Assembly: GCF_036906915.1 (NCBI RefSeq)
Contig: NZ_JBAKHX010000157.1
Coordinates: 1 to 7,542, forward strand
Reading direction: 5' to 3'
From: Phytohabitans sp036906915
GTDB lineage: Bacteria; Actinomycetota; Actinomycetes; Mycobacteriales; Micromonosporaceae
DNA length: 7,542 bases
In this document: positions 1 through 5,784 of the stretch, piece by piece
Layout: each line of letters opens with the position of its first letter
Position numbering within the stretch: the stretch's first letter is position 1
Program-made: the position numbers and the translations under genes
Notes under the pieces: model-generated
Told to the model about the DNA's origin: nothing
The model's database searches: none
The model's input: the letters and a program-made list of their open reading frames with translations, nothing else

Positions 1-71
1 CAATTGACCCGCACGAGGCACACCACGACCAACGACCGAATTGCCCCTAAGTTACCGGTATTGGCACTAGG

Positions 72-1199
72 CTACCGGCTTCGTTTTGGGTCGCTCGGTC
101 GTGCGGCGCTGAAGGGCGACTCCCTCGCTCCGCCGCCGAGCACCTCGTCGACATCGAAGCGGAGCGGGCGTTCCAGCTGTTCGTAGGTGCAGGATCGCGG
201 CTCGCGATCGGGGCGCCATCGCAGGAACTGCGCGGTTTGTCGGAACCGCTCACCCTCCATCGCGTTGTATGCCACCTCGACCACGAGCTCGGGCCGCAAC
301 GGCTCCCAGGCCAGGTTTTTGCCGCCGGTCCAGCGGCTCACCCCGCCCGGAATGCGCTGCGCGCCCTCGTGGTCGCCGTGCGCCCACGGGTGGTCGGTGA
401 CGTCGCGGTACGGCGCCAGCTCCTCCAGCAGCTCGGCCCGCCGCGCCATCGGGAACGACGCCGAGACGCCGACGTGGTGCAGGGTGCCGGCCTCGTCGTA
501 CAGGCCGAGCAGCAGCGAACCCACCACGGGGCCGGACTTGTGCCACCGGAAGCCCGCCACCACGGCGTCGGCCGTGCGGGCGTGCTTGACCTTGTACATG
601 AGGCGCTTGCCGGGCTCGTAGGCGATGTCGGCGGGCTTGGCGATCAGGCCGTCCAGCCCGGCGCCCTCGAAGACCTCGAACCACCGCCGCGCGGTGGCGG
701 GATCAGCCGTGGTCGGCGTGACGTACACCGGCGCAGCCACGTCTTTCAACGCGTTCTCCAACGCGGCACGCCGAGCCGCGTACGGAGTGTCTAGATAGGA
801 CTCGTCGTCGAGGGCGAGGATGTCGAACGCCACGAACGACGCGGGTATCTGCTCGGCGAGCAGCCTGACCCGCGACGCGGCGGGGTGGATGCGCTGGCTG
901 AGCAGGTCGAAGTCGAGGCGCGGCGCGCCACCACCCTCGGCGCGCTGGATGATGACCAGCTCGCCGTCGATCGCCGACCGCGGCGGCAGCTGCGCCTTGG
1001 CCTGCGCGACCACCTCCGGGAAGTACCGCGTGAGGGTCTTGCCACCCCGGCTGGCCAGCTCGACCTCGTCGCCGTCGCGGAACACGATGCACCGGAAGCC
1101 GTCCCACTTCGGCTCGTACGTCATGCCCGGCACGACCGGAATGTCCGGAATACTCTTCGCCAGCATCGGTTCGACCGGCGGATTCACCCGAAGCTCCAC
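72..1199 (-). CDS. ligC: ATP-dependent DNA ligase, LigC type
   Basis: This 375-residue protein would seal nicks in double-stranded DNA through an enzyme-AMP intermediate. Seen from the GTG start at 1199: KWDG at 31-34 with the adenylated lysine K31, SRGGK at 50-54 (motif Ia), SFVAFDILALD at 121-131 (motif III), DGLIAK at 183-188 (motif IV) and YKVKHART at 202-209 (motif V). An OB-fold region runs from about 212 to 340 and ends in an RP-LVVEV-type motif and the FLRWRPD segment. The length suits a stand-alone adenylation plus OB-fold ligase, without the polymerase or nuclease domains of LigD. LigC-type ligases are known backup end-joining or excision-repair ligases in actinobacteria. A TTG at 1205 would add two residues. 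I prefer GTG because a -10-like TAGTGT lies 6 nt before it, suggesting leaderless initiation, and because the resulting start is typical of homologues as I recall them. The last 20 or so residues are a disordered basic tail. Any partner gene would lie beyond position 1. Confidence 0.93.
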   Translation of the reverse strand: MELRVNPPVEPMLAKSIPDIPVVPGMTYEPKWDGFRCIVFRDGDEVELASRGGKTLTRYFPEVVAQAKAQLPPRSAIDGELVIIQRAEGGGAPRLDFDLLSQRIHPAASRVRLLAEQIPASFVAFDILALDDESYLDTPYAARRAALENALKDVAAPVYVTPTTADPATARRWFEVFEGAGLDGLIAKPADIAYEPGKRLMYKVKHARTADAVVAGFRWHKSGPVVGSLLLGLYDEAGTLHHVGVSASFPMARRAELLEELAPYRDVTDHPWAHGDHEGAQRIPGGVSRWTGGKNLAWEPLRPELVVEVAYNAMEGERFRQTAQFLRWRPDREPRSCTYEQLERPLRFDVDEVLGGGARESPFSAARPSDPKRSR

Positions 1200-1205
1200 G
1201 GTCAA

Positions 1206-1211
1206 ACACTA
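1206..1211 (-). promoter_or_regulatory. Putative -10 element of a leaderless ligase promoter
   Basis: Read on the minus strand, TAGTGT fits the actinobacterial TAnnnT -10 pattern. It ends 6 nt before the GTG at 1199, so transcription would begin at or next to the start codon. No ribosome-binding site is placed well for this GTG. No good -35 is visible. Confidence 0.4.
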
Positions 1212-1225
1212 GAACCTGAGTCCGA

Positions 1226-1231
1226 CATACT
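1226..1231 (+). promoter_or_regulatory. Putative -10 element of a leaderless methyltransferase promoter
   Basis: CATACT lies 7 nt before the GTG at 1239, the spacing expected for a leaderless transcript. No purine-rich ribosome-binding site precedes that GTG. The gap to the divergent ligase gene is only 39 bp, so two divergent promoters would have to overlap back to back. No convincing -35 is visible. Confidence 0.4.
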
Positions 1232-1238
1232 TCTTCCC

Positions 1239-2099
1239 GTGGCGCGCAGTAGGCGGGGGGCGGACCCGATCACGGAGCAGGTCGACACCGGTGTCGCGGA
1301 GTTGCGACCCGACATCGACCGGCCTCGGGCGTACACGCTGCTGCTCGACCAGGCCCCGCAGTCGCACGTCGACCTTGACGACCCGACCTACCTCGACTTC
1401 GAGTACGTGCGCCGGTTCGCGATCGCGGTCGACCTGGCCGCCCCGCCCGGTGAGCCGCTGCGCGTGCTGCACCTCGGCGGCGGCGCGCTGACGCTGCCCC
1501 GGTACGTGTCCGCCACCCGGCCAGGGTCCACGCAGCGGGTCGTGGAGGTCGACGGGGCTCTGGTGGAGTTCGTCCGGCGGGAGCTGCCGTGGCCACGCGA
1601 TCCGCGGCTCAAGATTCGGGTCGGTGACGCGCGGGAGGTTCTCCAGTTCCTGCCCGGCGCCGCGTACGACGTGATCGTCGGGGACGTGTTCGCCGGCGCC
1701 CGCACCCCGGCGCACCTGAGCTCGGTGGAGTTCGCGCGCGAGGTGGCCCGGGTCCTCGCTCCCGACGGGCAGTACCTCGTGAACATGGCCGACGGCCCGC
1801 CCCTGGCGTACGCGCGAAGCCTGGCCGCGACGGTCCGCGCGGCTCTGCCGCGCACCTGCCTGATCGCGGACAGCGGGGTTCTGAGCGGCCGGCGGTACGG
1901 CAACCTGGTCCTCGTGGCGAGCCGGGTGGATCTGCCGATTCCGCAGCTCAACCGCCGGGTGGTGGGTGACTGGTTTCCGGGCCGGGTGCTGCACGACGCG
2001 GAGTTGCACCGGTTCAGCAGCGGAGCCCCTGTGCGAGACGACGCCAGCGCCCGCCCATCCAACCCACCACCGTCATTAACTTTTGGCTCGACCCATTGA
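1239..2099 (+). CDS. Class I SAM-dependent methyltransferase / spermidine-synthase-fold protein
   Basis: The product is 286 residues with no signal peptide, hence cytoplasmic. A Rossmann-type core is visible. VLHLGGGALTLPRY at 76-89 is the glycine-rich cofactor loop, VVEVD at 101-105 carries the acidic residue expected to hold the ribose, GDAR at 129-132 follows, and YDVIVGDVF at 143-151 is the post-core strand. This pattern is shared by spermidine synthases and the many actinobacterial 'spermidine synthase-like' proteins. The segment after YDVIVGDVF lacks the usual acidic putrescine-pocket residues, so genuine aminopropyl transfer is doubtful and the substrate is unknown. The C-terminal 25 or so residues are Pro/Ser-rich and probably disordered. 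The start is GTG 1239. The frame stays open further upstream, but there it runs antisense through the ligase gene and is a shadow. The gene diverges from the ligase; the following sigma gene begins about 250 bp after its stop. Confidence 0.82.
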   Translation: MARSRRGADPITEQVDTGVAELRPDIDRPRAYTLLLDQAPQSHVDLDDPTYLDFEYVRRFAIAVDLAAPPGEPLRVLHLGGGALTLPRYVSATRPGSTQRVVEVDGALVEFVRRELPWPRDPRLKIRVGDAREVLQFLPGAAYDVIVGDVFAGARTPAHLSSVEFAREVARVLAPDGQYLVNMADGPPLAYARSLAATVRAALPRTCLIADSGVLSGRRYGNLVLVASRVDLPIPQLNRRVVGDWFPGRVLHDAELHRFSSGAPVRDDASARPSNPPPSLTFGSTH

Positions 2100-2203
2100 T
2101 CCCTCCTGCGCTCACAGCCGTACCAGAACATGGTCGCCAGGCTCCACGGCCCGGCCTGCCACACCCTGTGACGTGCGATGGAGGTCTCGATGGTGACGCC
2201 GCT

Positions 2204-2231
2204 GGAACCGCTGGTCCGGGTATGTACGCGA
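2204..2231 (+). promoter_or_regulatory. Possible ECF-type promoter of the sigma gene (autoregulation)
   Basis: GGAACC at 2204-2209 resembles an ECF -35 element (the invariant AAC is present), and TACGCGA at 2225-2231 could be the -10. The AAC-to-TACG gap is 16 nt, against 15 nt at the candidate site before the lipoprotein gene at 3889. The -10 lacks the preferred CGT, so this is weak. It would give a leader of about 110 nt before the GTG at 2351. Confidence 0.27.
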
Positions 2232-2350
2232 TAGCCGCGGAGTGGCGTGGTGGCCGGGCGACGGACCGTGCGTCCGCTGTGCCTCCGCAACGGTCCGCCA
2301 ATCGGTGGCAGGCTATCGACGGAGGGGCGGCCGCACGCAATGATGAGCGC

Positions 2351-2911
2351 GTGACGCCACGCCCTGCCCCCGGGCGCCACCAAGCCGGGTCCTCTCCGGC
2401 GAACCACGACGACGCTCTGGTTCGCGAGTTGTACGAGGAGCACGCAGGCCCGCTCCTGATGTTCGTGCTCCGCCTCACCGGCGGTGACCGCCAGCGGGCC
2501 GAAGACATCGTGCAGGAGACGCTCCTGCGCGCGTGGCGCAACGCGCACCGGCTCGGTGCCCAGGGGCAGGCGTCCCTGCGGCCGTGGCTGGTGACGGTGG
2601 CCCGGCGGATCGCGATCGACGACCACCGGAGCGAAAACGCGCGGCCGCCGGAGACGTACGGGCGCGACCTGGAGGCGTTCTCCGAGCCCGACGAGACCGA
2701 GCGGGTGCTGCGCCTCATGACCGTGACGGACGCGCTCCGCACGCTCAGCCAGCCGCACCGCGAGATCATCCTAGAGACGTACTTTCGGGGGAAGACTGTG
2801 CCTGAAGCGGCGGAAGCGCTGGGCCTGCCGTTGGGCACTGCCAAGTCACGGGTCTACTATGCGCTTCGTGCATTGCGGAGCGCGCTACAGCAACGGGGTG
2901 TGACCGGATGA
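2351..2911 (+). CDS. ECF-family RNA polymerase sigma factor, SigL-like
   Basis: The 186-residue protein would direct RNA polymerase to a set of envelope or stress genes. Region sigma-2 runs from about 23 to 96 (LYEEHAGPLLMFVLRLTG, then AEDIVQETLLRAW, the core-binding and -10-binding helices). A linker of about 30 residues follows, and region sigma-4 runs from about 126 to 180 (TLSQPHREIILETYFRGKT, then the helix-turn-helix EAAEALGLPLGTAKSRVYYA). The RGKT/GTAKSR features and the ALRALR...LQ.RGVT ending closely match my memory of mycobacterial SigL. The start is uncertain. GTG 2351 gives a short N-terminal tail as in relatives, whereas in-frame starts at 2222 (ATG) or 2096 (TTG) would add low-complexity sequence unlike the family. 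A purine-rich GGAGGGG lies at 2321-2327, better placed for ATG 2340, which opens a four-codon frame ending across GTG 2351. The stop overlaps the anti-sigma start as ATGA, indicating translational coupling. Confidence 0.92.
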   Translation: MTPRPAPGRHQAGSSPANHDDALVRELYEEHAGPLLMFVLRLTGGDRQRAEDIVQETLLRAWRNAHRLGAQGQASLRPWLVTVARRIAIDDHRSENARPPETYGRDLEAFSEPDETERVLRLMTVTDALRTLSQPHREIILETYFRGKTVPEAAEALGLPLGTAKSRVYYALRALRSALQQRGVTG

Positions 2912-3720
2912 GCCGGGCAGCACACTGGGACGTGGCCGCGTACGCGCTTGGCGTGCTCGACGAGCGTGAGGCCGAGAAGTTCGAGGAGCACCTGGCTGGC
3001 TGCTGGGCGTGCGCCGGCGAGCTGGAGTCGATGCTCCCCGTCGTCAACCTGTTGTCCGAAGTGGACGGCGAAAACCTCGTGACGGCCGAGCAGTCCCGCT
3101 CTGATGGGCGCGTGCTCAATCGGATGATCGTCGAGGTGGGCGCCCACCGCAAGCGCGCTCGCACCCGGCAGATCCTCGCCGCCGCCGCCTCCGTCGCCGT
3201 GCTCGCGACCGCCAGTGGCGTGTCGCTGTTCGCCGGTGGCCAGCTCTTCGGTAGCGACAGCGGCAGCTCGCCGAACGTGTCGGCGCAGGGTAACCAGACC
3301 GCCACCGGTCCCGCCACGCCCAACCCCAACGGCACGGGTGGGCCCGGCATCGGTGGCCCCGGTGGCCAGGCCACGGGCGGGGTCGGCGAAGACGGTGAGA
3401 AGTTCACCGCGCGCGACACAGAGACCGGCGTCGAGGCCGAACTGCTGCTGGAGACGAAGATCTGGGGCACCCAGGTGTCGTTCCAGCTCACCAAGCTCAA
3501 GGGCCCGCGCACCTGCCGGCTCGTGGTGTTCCGGGAGAGCGGCTCGACCGAGGTGCTCAACACCTGGTCCGTGCCCGCGTCCGGCTACGGGACCGCGGAG
3601 GAGCCGCAGCCGTTGCTGCTGTCCACCACCACGGCCACACCGCGCAACGATATCGACCGCATCCAGATCCAGTCCGTCACGGACGGGGTCGCGGAGCCGC
3701 TCGTAACGGTTGCTCTCTAG
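2908..3720 (+). CDS. Transmembrane anti-sigma factor, RslA-like zinc anti-sigma domain
   Basis: This 270-residue protein should hold the upstream sigma factor inactive at the membrane. The N-terminal cytoplasmic part (1-80) contains H28-x3-C32-x2-C35, the HxxxCxxC signature of zinc-binding anti-sigma domains such as RslA. One membrane helix spans about 89-111, after the basic run HRKRARTR. It is followed by a Gly/Pro/Asn-rich linker (about 117-158) and a C-terminal domain (about 160-270) of alternating hydrophobic residues that looks like an all-beta extracytoplasmic domain. Its motifs WGTQVSF, CRLVVF and W.VPASG recall the outer domains of other actinobacterial zinc-finger anti-sigma factors. 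The ATGA overlap with the sigma gene supports co-translation and balanced amounts. Release of sigma could follow thiol oxidation with zinc loss, or proteolysis triggered from outside; the sequence does not decide. There is a single outer-domain cysteine, in CRLVVF. Confidence 0.9.
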   Translation: MSRAAHWDVAAYALGVLDEREAEKFEEHLAGCWACAGELESMLPVVNLLSEVDGENLVTAEQSRSDGRVLNRMIVEVGAHRKRARTRQILAAAASVAVLATASGVSLFAGGQLFGSDSGSSPNVSAQGNQTATGPATPNPNGTGGPGIGGPGGQATGGVGEDGEKFTARDTETGVEAELLLETKIWGTQVSFQLTKLKGPRTCRLVVFRESGSTEVLNTWSVPASGYGTAEEPQPLLLSTTTATPRNDIDRIQIQSVTDGVAEPLVTVAL

Positions 3721-3724
3721 AGCG

Positions 3725-3766
3725 CAGATCGCGCCCATACCTGCACACGCACGGCAGGGCGATCTG
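3725..3766 (+). terminator. Hairpin after the anti-sigma gene, possible weak terminator
   Basis: CAGATCG (3725-3731) pairs with CGATCTG (3760-3766), and inside it CCC (3734-3736) pairs with GGG (3757-3759) around a 2-nt bulge. It begins 4 nt after the anti-sigma stop. No T-run follows, so partial termination or mRNA 3'-end protection is as likely as full termination. Confidence 0.4.
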
Positions 3767-3816
3767 GTTCAGGGCTTGGCTGTGAAATTGTCCACCGTCA
3801 ATCATGACCGCTGGCT

Positions 3817-3842
3817 CAACTATTTGGGCCGGGCCTACGTAC
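3817..3842 (+). promoter_or_regulatory. Putative ECF-sigma promoter before the COG4315 lipoprotein
   Basis: CAACT (3817-3821) is separated by 16 nt from CGTAC (3838-3842). This matches the general ECF pattern of an AAC-containing -35 and a CGT-containing -10 at normal spacing. Position and form suggest control by the SigL-like factor encoded just upstream. A 7-bp inverted repeat, TTGGGCC (3824-3830) and GGCCCAA (3856-3862), starts in the spacer and ends in the early transcript. It could be an operator or a 5' hairpin. The initiation point would be near 3849, leaving a leader of about 40 nt. Confidence 0.42.
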
Positions 3843-3888
3843 TTCATGTCAAGAAGGCCCAAGTGGATGAAAGTAACAGGGAGGGCAA

Positions 3889-4566
3889 GTGATAACGGGA
3901 AAGCGGACCGCTCTCGTCGTGAGCGCTCTGGCAGGTGCCGCCGCACTGGCCCTGGCTGGTTGTGCCCCGACCGGCTACGACCAGAACAATGGCGACCAGG
4001 TTGAGGTGGCCAACCAGGCAGCCGCCGCGGCGGAGGCGACTCCGACGCCCGAAACTTCGGAAGGCGCCGAGGACACGGCCGAAGAGCCAACCAAGGATGT
4101 CGCCGCCGAAGACCTCACCACGAAACTGACCGCCAAGAAGCTCCCGCGGATGGGCACGGTGGTCGTCGACCAGGACGGCTTCACGCTGTACCGCTTCGAC
4201 AAGGACACCGTCAACCCGCCGGCCAGCAACTGCGTCGAGAAGTGCCAGAAGGTCTGGCCGCCTGCGTACACCGAGGACGGCAAGCCCGACCTGGTGGGTA
4301 TCGACGACGAGAAGCTCGGCGTCATCACCCGGCCCGACGGCACCAAGCAGCTGACCCTCGGCGACTGGGCGCTGTACCGGTACATCGGTGACACCAAGCC
4401 TGGCCAGTGGAGAGGCCAGGGCGTGGGTGGCACGTGGTTCGTCGTCGCGCCGGACGGCAAGCGCAACCTGACCTGCCTCCCGACCGGTACGCCGAAGGCC
4501 GTCGAGCCGCCCGCGGACGACGAGTCCAAGGACGGCGAAAGCTCCGAGAGCGGCTACAGCTACTAA
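3889..4566 (+). CDS. Secreted lipoprotein with COG4315 / PF03640-type repeats
   Basis: The 225-residue precursor starts with a basic lipoprotein signal peptide and lipobox LALAGC, so C25 would be lipidated and the protein held on the outer face of the membrane. An Ala/Glu/Thr/Pro-rich spacer (about 40-75) precedes two copies of the 'secreted repeat' fold. Copy one at about 89-125 has GTVVVDQDGFTLYRFD, then C115-x3-C119 and KVWPPAY. Copy two at about 143-190 has LGVITRPDG, WALYRYIGD and WFVVAPDGK. The biochemical role of this family is not established. C196 and a Ser/Asp/Glu-rich tail (about 206-225) follow. The GTG start at 3889 keeps the positively charged n-region (ITGKR); GGGAGG at 3879-3884 is its ribosome-binding site, with a short 4-nt spacing. 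The gene stands 168 bp after the anti-sigma gene, behind a hairpin and a candidate ECF promoter, so it is likely a separate transcript under the same sigma factor. Confidence 0.88.
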   Translation: MITGKRTALVVSALAGAAALALAGCAPTGYDQNNGDQVEVANQAAAAAEATPTPETSEGAEDTAEEPTKDVAAEDLTTKLTAKKLPRMGTVVVDQDGFTLYRFDKDTVNPPASNCVEKCQKVWPPAYTEDGKPDLVGIDDEKLGVITRPDGTKQLTLGDWALYRYIGDTKPGQWRGQGVGGTWFVVAPDGKRNLTCLPTGTPKAVEPPADDESKDGESSESGYSY

Positions 4567-4580
4567 GCGCAGAGAAATGA

Positions 4581-4624
4581 CGCGGTGACCGGTCGTGGCC
4601 ATTATGGTGCGGCCGGCCACCGCG
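4581..4624 (+). terminator. Strong hairpin terminator after the lipoprotein gene
   Basis: CGCGGTGACCGGTCG (4581-4595) pairs with CGGCCGGCCACCGCG (4610-4624): 13 Watson-Crick pairs, one G.U and one A.C mismatch. CCAT/ATGG can pair further in the loop. It begins 15 nt after the stop and is followed by TTTCTG, a weak T-tract typical of actinobacterial intrinsic terminators. Confidence 0.8.
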
Positions 4625-4641
4625 TTTCTGTGCCAATTCAA

Positions 4642-4709
4642 AACCGTCCGGCATCAGCCGAACGGCGGATGTCTCAGCGTTGAAGTTGGACGGCATAAGT
4701 TCCCTTTAA
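4642..4709 (+). repeat. Conserved intergenic element, copy A (upstream of DUF4142 gene)
   Basis: This 68-bp segment is about 80% identical to 6820-6885. Shared blocks include CGGCATCA, CCGAACGG, GGATG, AGCGTTGAA, CGGCATAA and CCTTTAA. It could fold as a three-way junction. P1 is CCGTC/GACGG (4644-4648 with 4689-4693). P2 is a 10-position stem, 4650-4659 with 4664-4673, with a GAAC loop and one A.G mismatch. P3 is CAGC/GTTG (4675-4678 with 4685-4688). It sits between the terminator of the lipoprotein gene and a sigma-A-like promoter whose -35 begins 37 bp downstream. It could be a DNA operator or upstream activator site, or, if transcribed from further upstream, a leader RNA. I do not recognise it as a known riboswitch. 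Confidence 0.72.
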
Positions 4710-4746
4710 ATGCCACCTAAGAGTTCCCTATTTTTCGCAGGTGAGA

Positions 4747-4776
4747 TTGACGGTCCTGGGAGTGCCGTTTTACGGT
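4747..4776 (+). promoter_or_regulatory. Putative sigma-A-like promoter of the DUF4142 gene
   Basis: TTGACG (4747-4752), an 18-nt spacer and TACGGT (4771-4776) fit TTGACn and TAnnnT. Expected initiation is near 4783, giving a leader of about 45 nt with GGAGG before ATG 4829. The arrangement matches that at 6921-6950, which also lies downstream of a copy of the conserved element. Confidence 0.5.
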
Positions 4777-4828
4777 TTCTTCAGCTTCGTCGATCGCTTG
4801 TTCAAGCACCGGTCCTGGAGGTTCAGAG

Positions 4829-5566
4829 ATGCTCACGGGACGACTCGCGGCACCTGCGGCGCGTCGGGCGGCGGCCGTCCTCACCGGGCTGGCCATCGGC
4901 ATACTGGCGATGCCCGTGGCGGCGCAGGCGGCGCCCGACACGCCGCTCACCGCGGCCGACAAGAACCTGCTGTCGGCCGTCCGGCTGGCGGGGCTGTGGG
5001 AGATGCCCGCCGGCAACATGGCCGCCGAGAAGGGCGGCCGGGTGCGGGTACGCCAGGTCGGCGCTGAGATCGCCAAGCAGCACGCCGAGCTGGACCGGCT
5101 CGTGGTCGCGGCGGCCAACAAGCTCAACTACCAGCTGCCCAACGAGCCCAACGGCGACCAGCAGAAGTGGCTGGCGGAGATGGAAGAGGCCCAGGCGGGC
5201 GCCGACTTCGACCAGGTCTTCGTCGACCGGCTGCGCGCGGCGCACGGCAAGGTCTTTCCGGTGATCGCCCAGGTGCGCACCGGCACCCGCAACGACGTGG
5301 TGCGCCAGCTCGCGCAGGACTCCAACAAGTTCGTGCTCACCCACCTGACCCTGCTGGAGAGCACGGGCCTGGTGAAGTACTCAGACCTGCCGCTGCCGCC
5401 CGACCCCAAGGTGACCAACGCCCAGGGCAGTGGCTTCCTTGACAACGCGATCGCCACCGGCTCCGCCAACGGTACGGGGGTGAACCCGACGGTGATCTGG
5501 GTGGTGCTGCTGGTCGCCCTGGTGGCCGGCGGCGTGACGACCTTCAAGTTGTTCCGCCCACGGTAA
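4829..5566 (+). CDS. DUF4142 (ferritin-like fold) exported protein with C-terminal membrane anchor
   Basis: The 245-residue protein opens with a Sec signal peptide (basic n-region RLAAPAARR, hydrophobic core 15-30, AQA cleavage site at 32-34). The mature part from about 38 to 183 is mainly helical and matches the DUF4142 pattern: TAADKNLLSAVRLAGLWEMPAG, then a charged helix with AEIAKQHAELDRLV, and later FVDRLRAAHGKVFPVIAQVRTGTRNDVVRQ and FVLTHLTLLESTGLV. The family is called ferritin-like from its helical bundle; its function is unknown. A Gly/Asn-rich linker (about 198-218) leads to a hydrophobic helix at about 220-238 and the basic end KLFRPR. The protein is therefore probably tethered to the membrane with its body outside. 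ATG 4829 has GGAGG at 4817-4821 at ideal spacing. It is a separate transcription unit from the lipoprotein gene (terminator, then its own promoter), preceded by conserved element copy A. Confidence 0.9.
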   Translation: MLTGRLAAPAARRAAAVLTGLAIGILAMPVAAQAAPDTPLTAADKNLLSAVRLAGLWEMPAGNMAAEKGGRVRVRQVGAEIAKQHAELDRLVVAAANKLNYQLPNEPNGDQQKWLAEMEEAQAGADFDQVFVDRLRAAHGKVFPVIAQVRTGTRNDVVRQLAQDSNKFVLTHLTLLESTGLVKYSDLPLPPDPKVTNAQGSGFLDNAIATGSANGTGVNPTVIWVVLLVALVAGGVTTFKLFRPR

Positions 5567-5571
5567 GACTT

Positions 5572-5777
5572 TCCGGAGCGCTCGTGTCGCACTGCCCGCC
5601 CGGCGGGCGCCCCGCCCCCCATCGTGCTGGAGAGCCCACGATGGACGGCGCGGGACGTGCACCAGCCGAGGGCGCGGCGCTAGTCCCCCAACTGGCGCAC
5701 TACAAAAGGACCCGGAGACCAACACCAGGCGAAGGGAGAGGTCACTGACCAGCCGGGTCTGACGCAAGCGCTCCGGA
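5572..5777 (+). ncRNA. Candidate structured RNA in the gap between DUF4142 and glycosylase genes
   Basis: No convincing gene lies in 5567-5887 (321 bp), but inverted repeats are dense and mutually compatible. TCCGGAGCGCT (5572-5582) pairs with AGCGCTCCGGA (5767-5777), 11 perfect pairs closing the region. Inside are GCCCG/CGGGC (5594-5608), CCATCGTG/CACGATGG (5619-5626 with 5637-5644), GTGCaCCAG/CTGGcGCAC (5657-5665 with 5692-5700, one mismatch), GACCCGG/CCGGGTC (5709-5715 with 5753-5759) and GGTC/GACC (5740-5750). A terminator-like hairpin follows at once. Transcription could be read-through from the DUF4142 gene, or from an own promoter I could not find. It does not show the hallmark motifs I know for RNase P RNA, tmRNA, SRP RNA or common riboswitches. 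High GC raises the chance of fortuitous stems. The plus strand is inferred only from the hairpin that follows. Confidence 0.35.
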
Positions 5778-5784
5778 GAGAGCG

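Noticed and set aside
885..1238. Upstream extension of the methyltransferase frame through the ligase gene
   Set aside because: It runs antisense to well-conserved ligase motifs and carries no methyltransferase-like sequence. GC-rich codon bias keeps the opposite frame open.
2096..2350. N-terminal extension of the sigma factor starting from TTG 2096 or ATG 2222
   Set aside because: The frame is open, but the added residues are low-complexity, unlike any sigma-2 N-terminus, and the starts lack ribosome-binding sites. The TTGA overlap with the methyltransferase stop looks accidental.
3710..3892. 60-codon frame ending across the lipoprotein start (GTGA)
   Set aside because: It starts inside the anti-sigma end with TTG, covers a hairpin and a probable promoter, has mixed third-position composition and resembles nothing known to me.
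4660..4684. GAAC...CGTT inside the conserved elements read as an ECF -35/-10 pair
   Set aside because: The 14-nt gap between GAAC and CGTT, seen in both copies, is shorter than usual for ECF promoters, and the bases are accounted for by the hairpin pairing.
5611..5690. C-runs (CCCCCC at 5615-5620, CCCCC at 5685-5689) as a 6C RNA
   Set aside because: The C-runs do not both sit in the loops of two adjacent simple hairpins as that actinobacterial RNA requires.
5641..5748. 35-codon frame from ATG 5641 in the DUF4142-glycosylase gap
   Set aside because: A GGAG lies nearby, but the peptide is low-complexity, and the ATG falls in one arm of the hairpin at 5619-5644. Structured RNA is the better reading.
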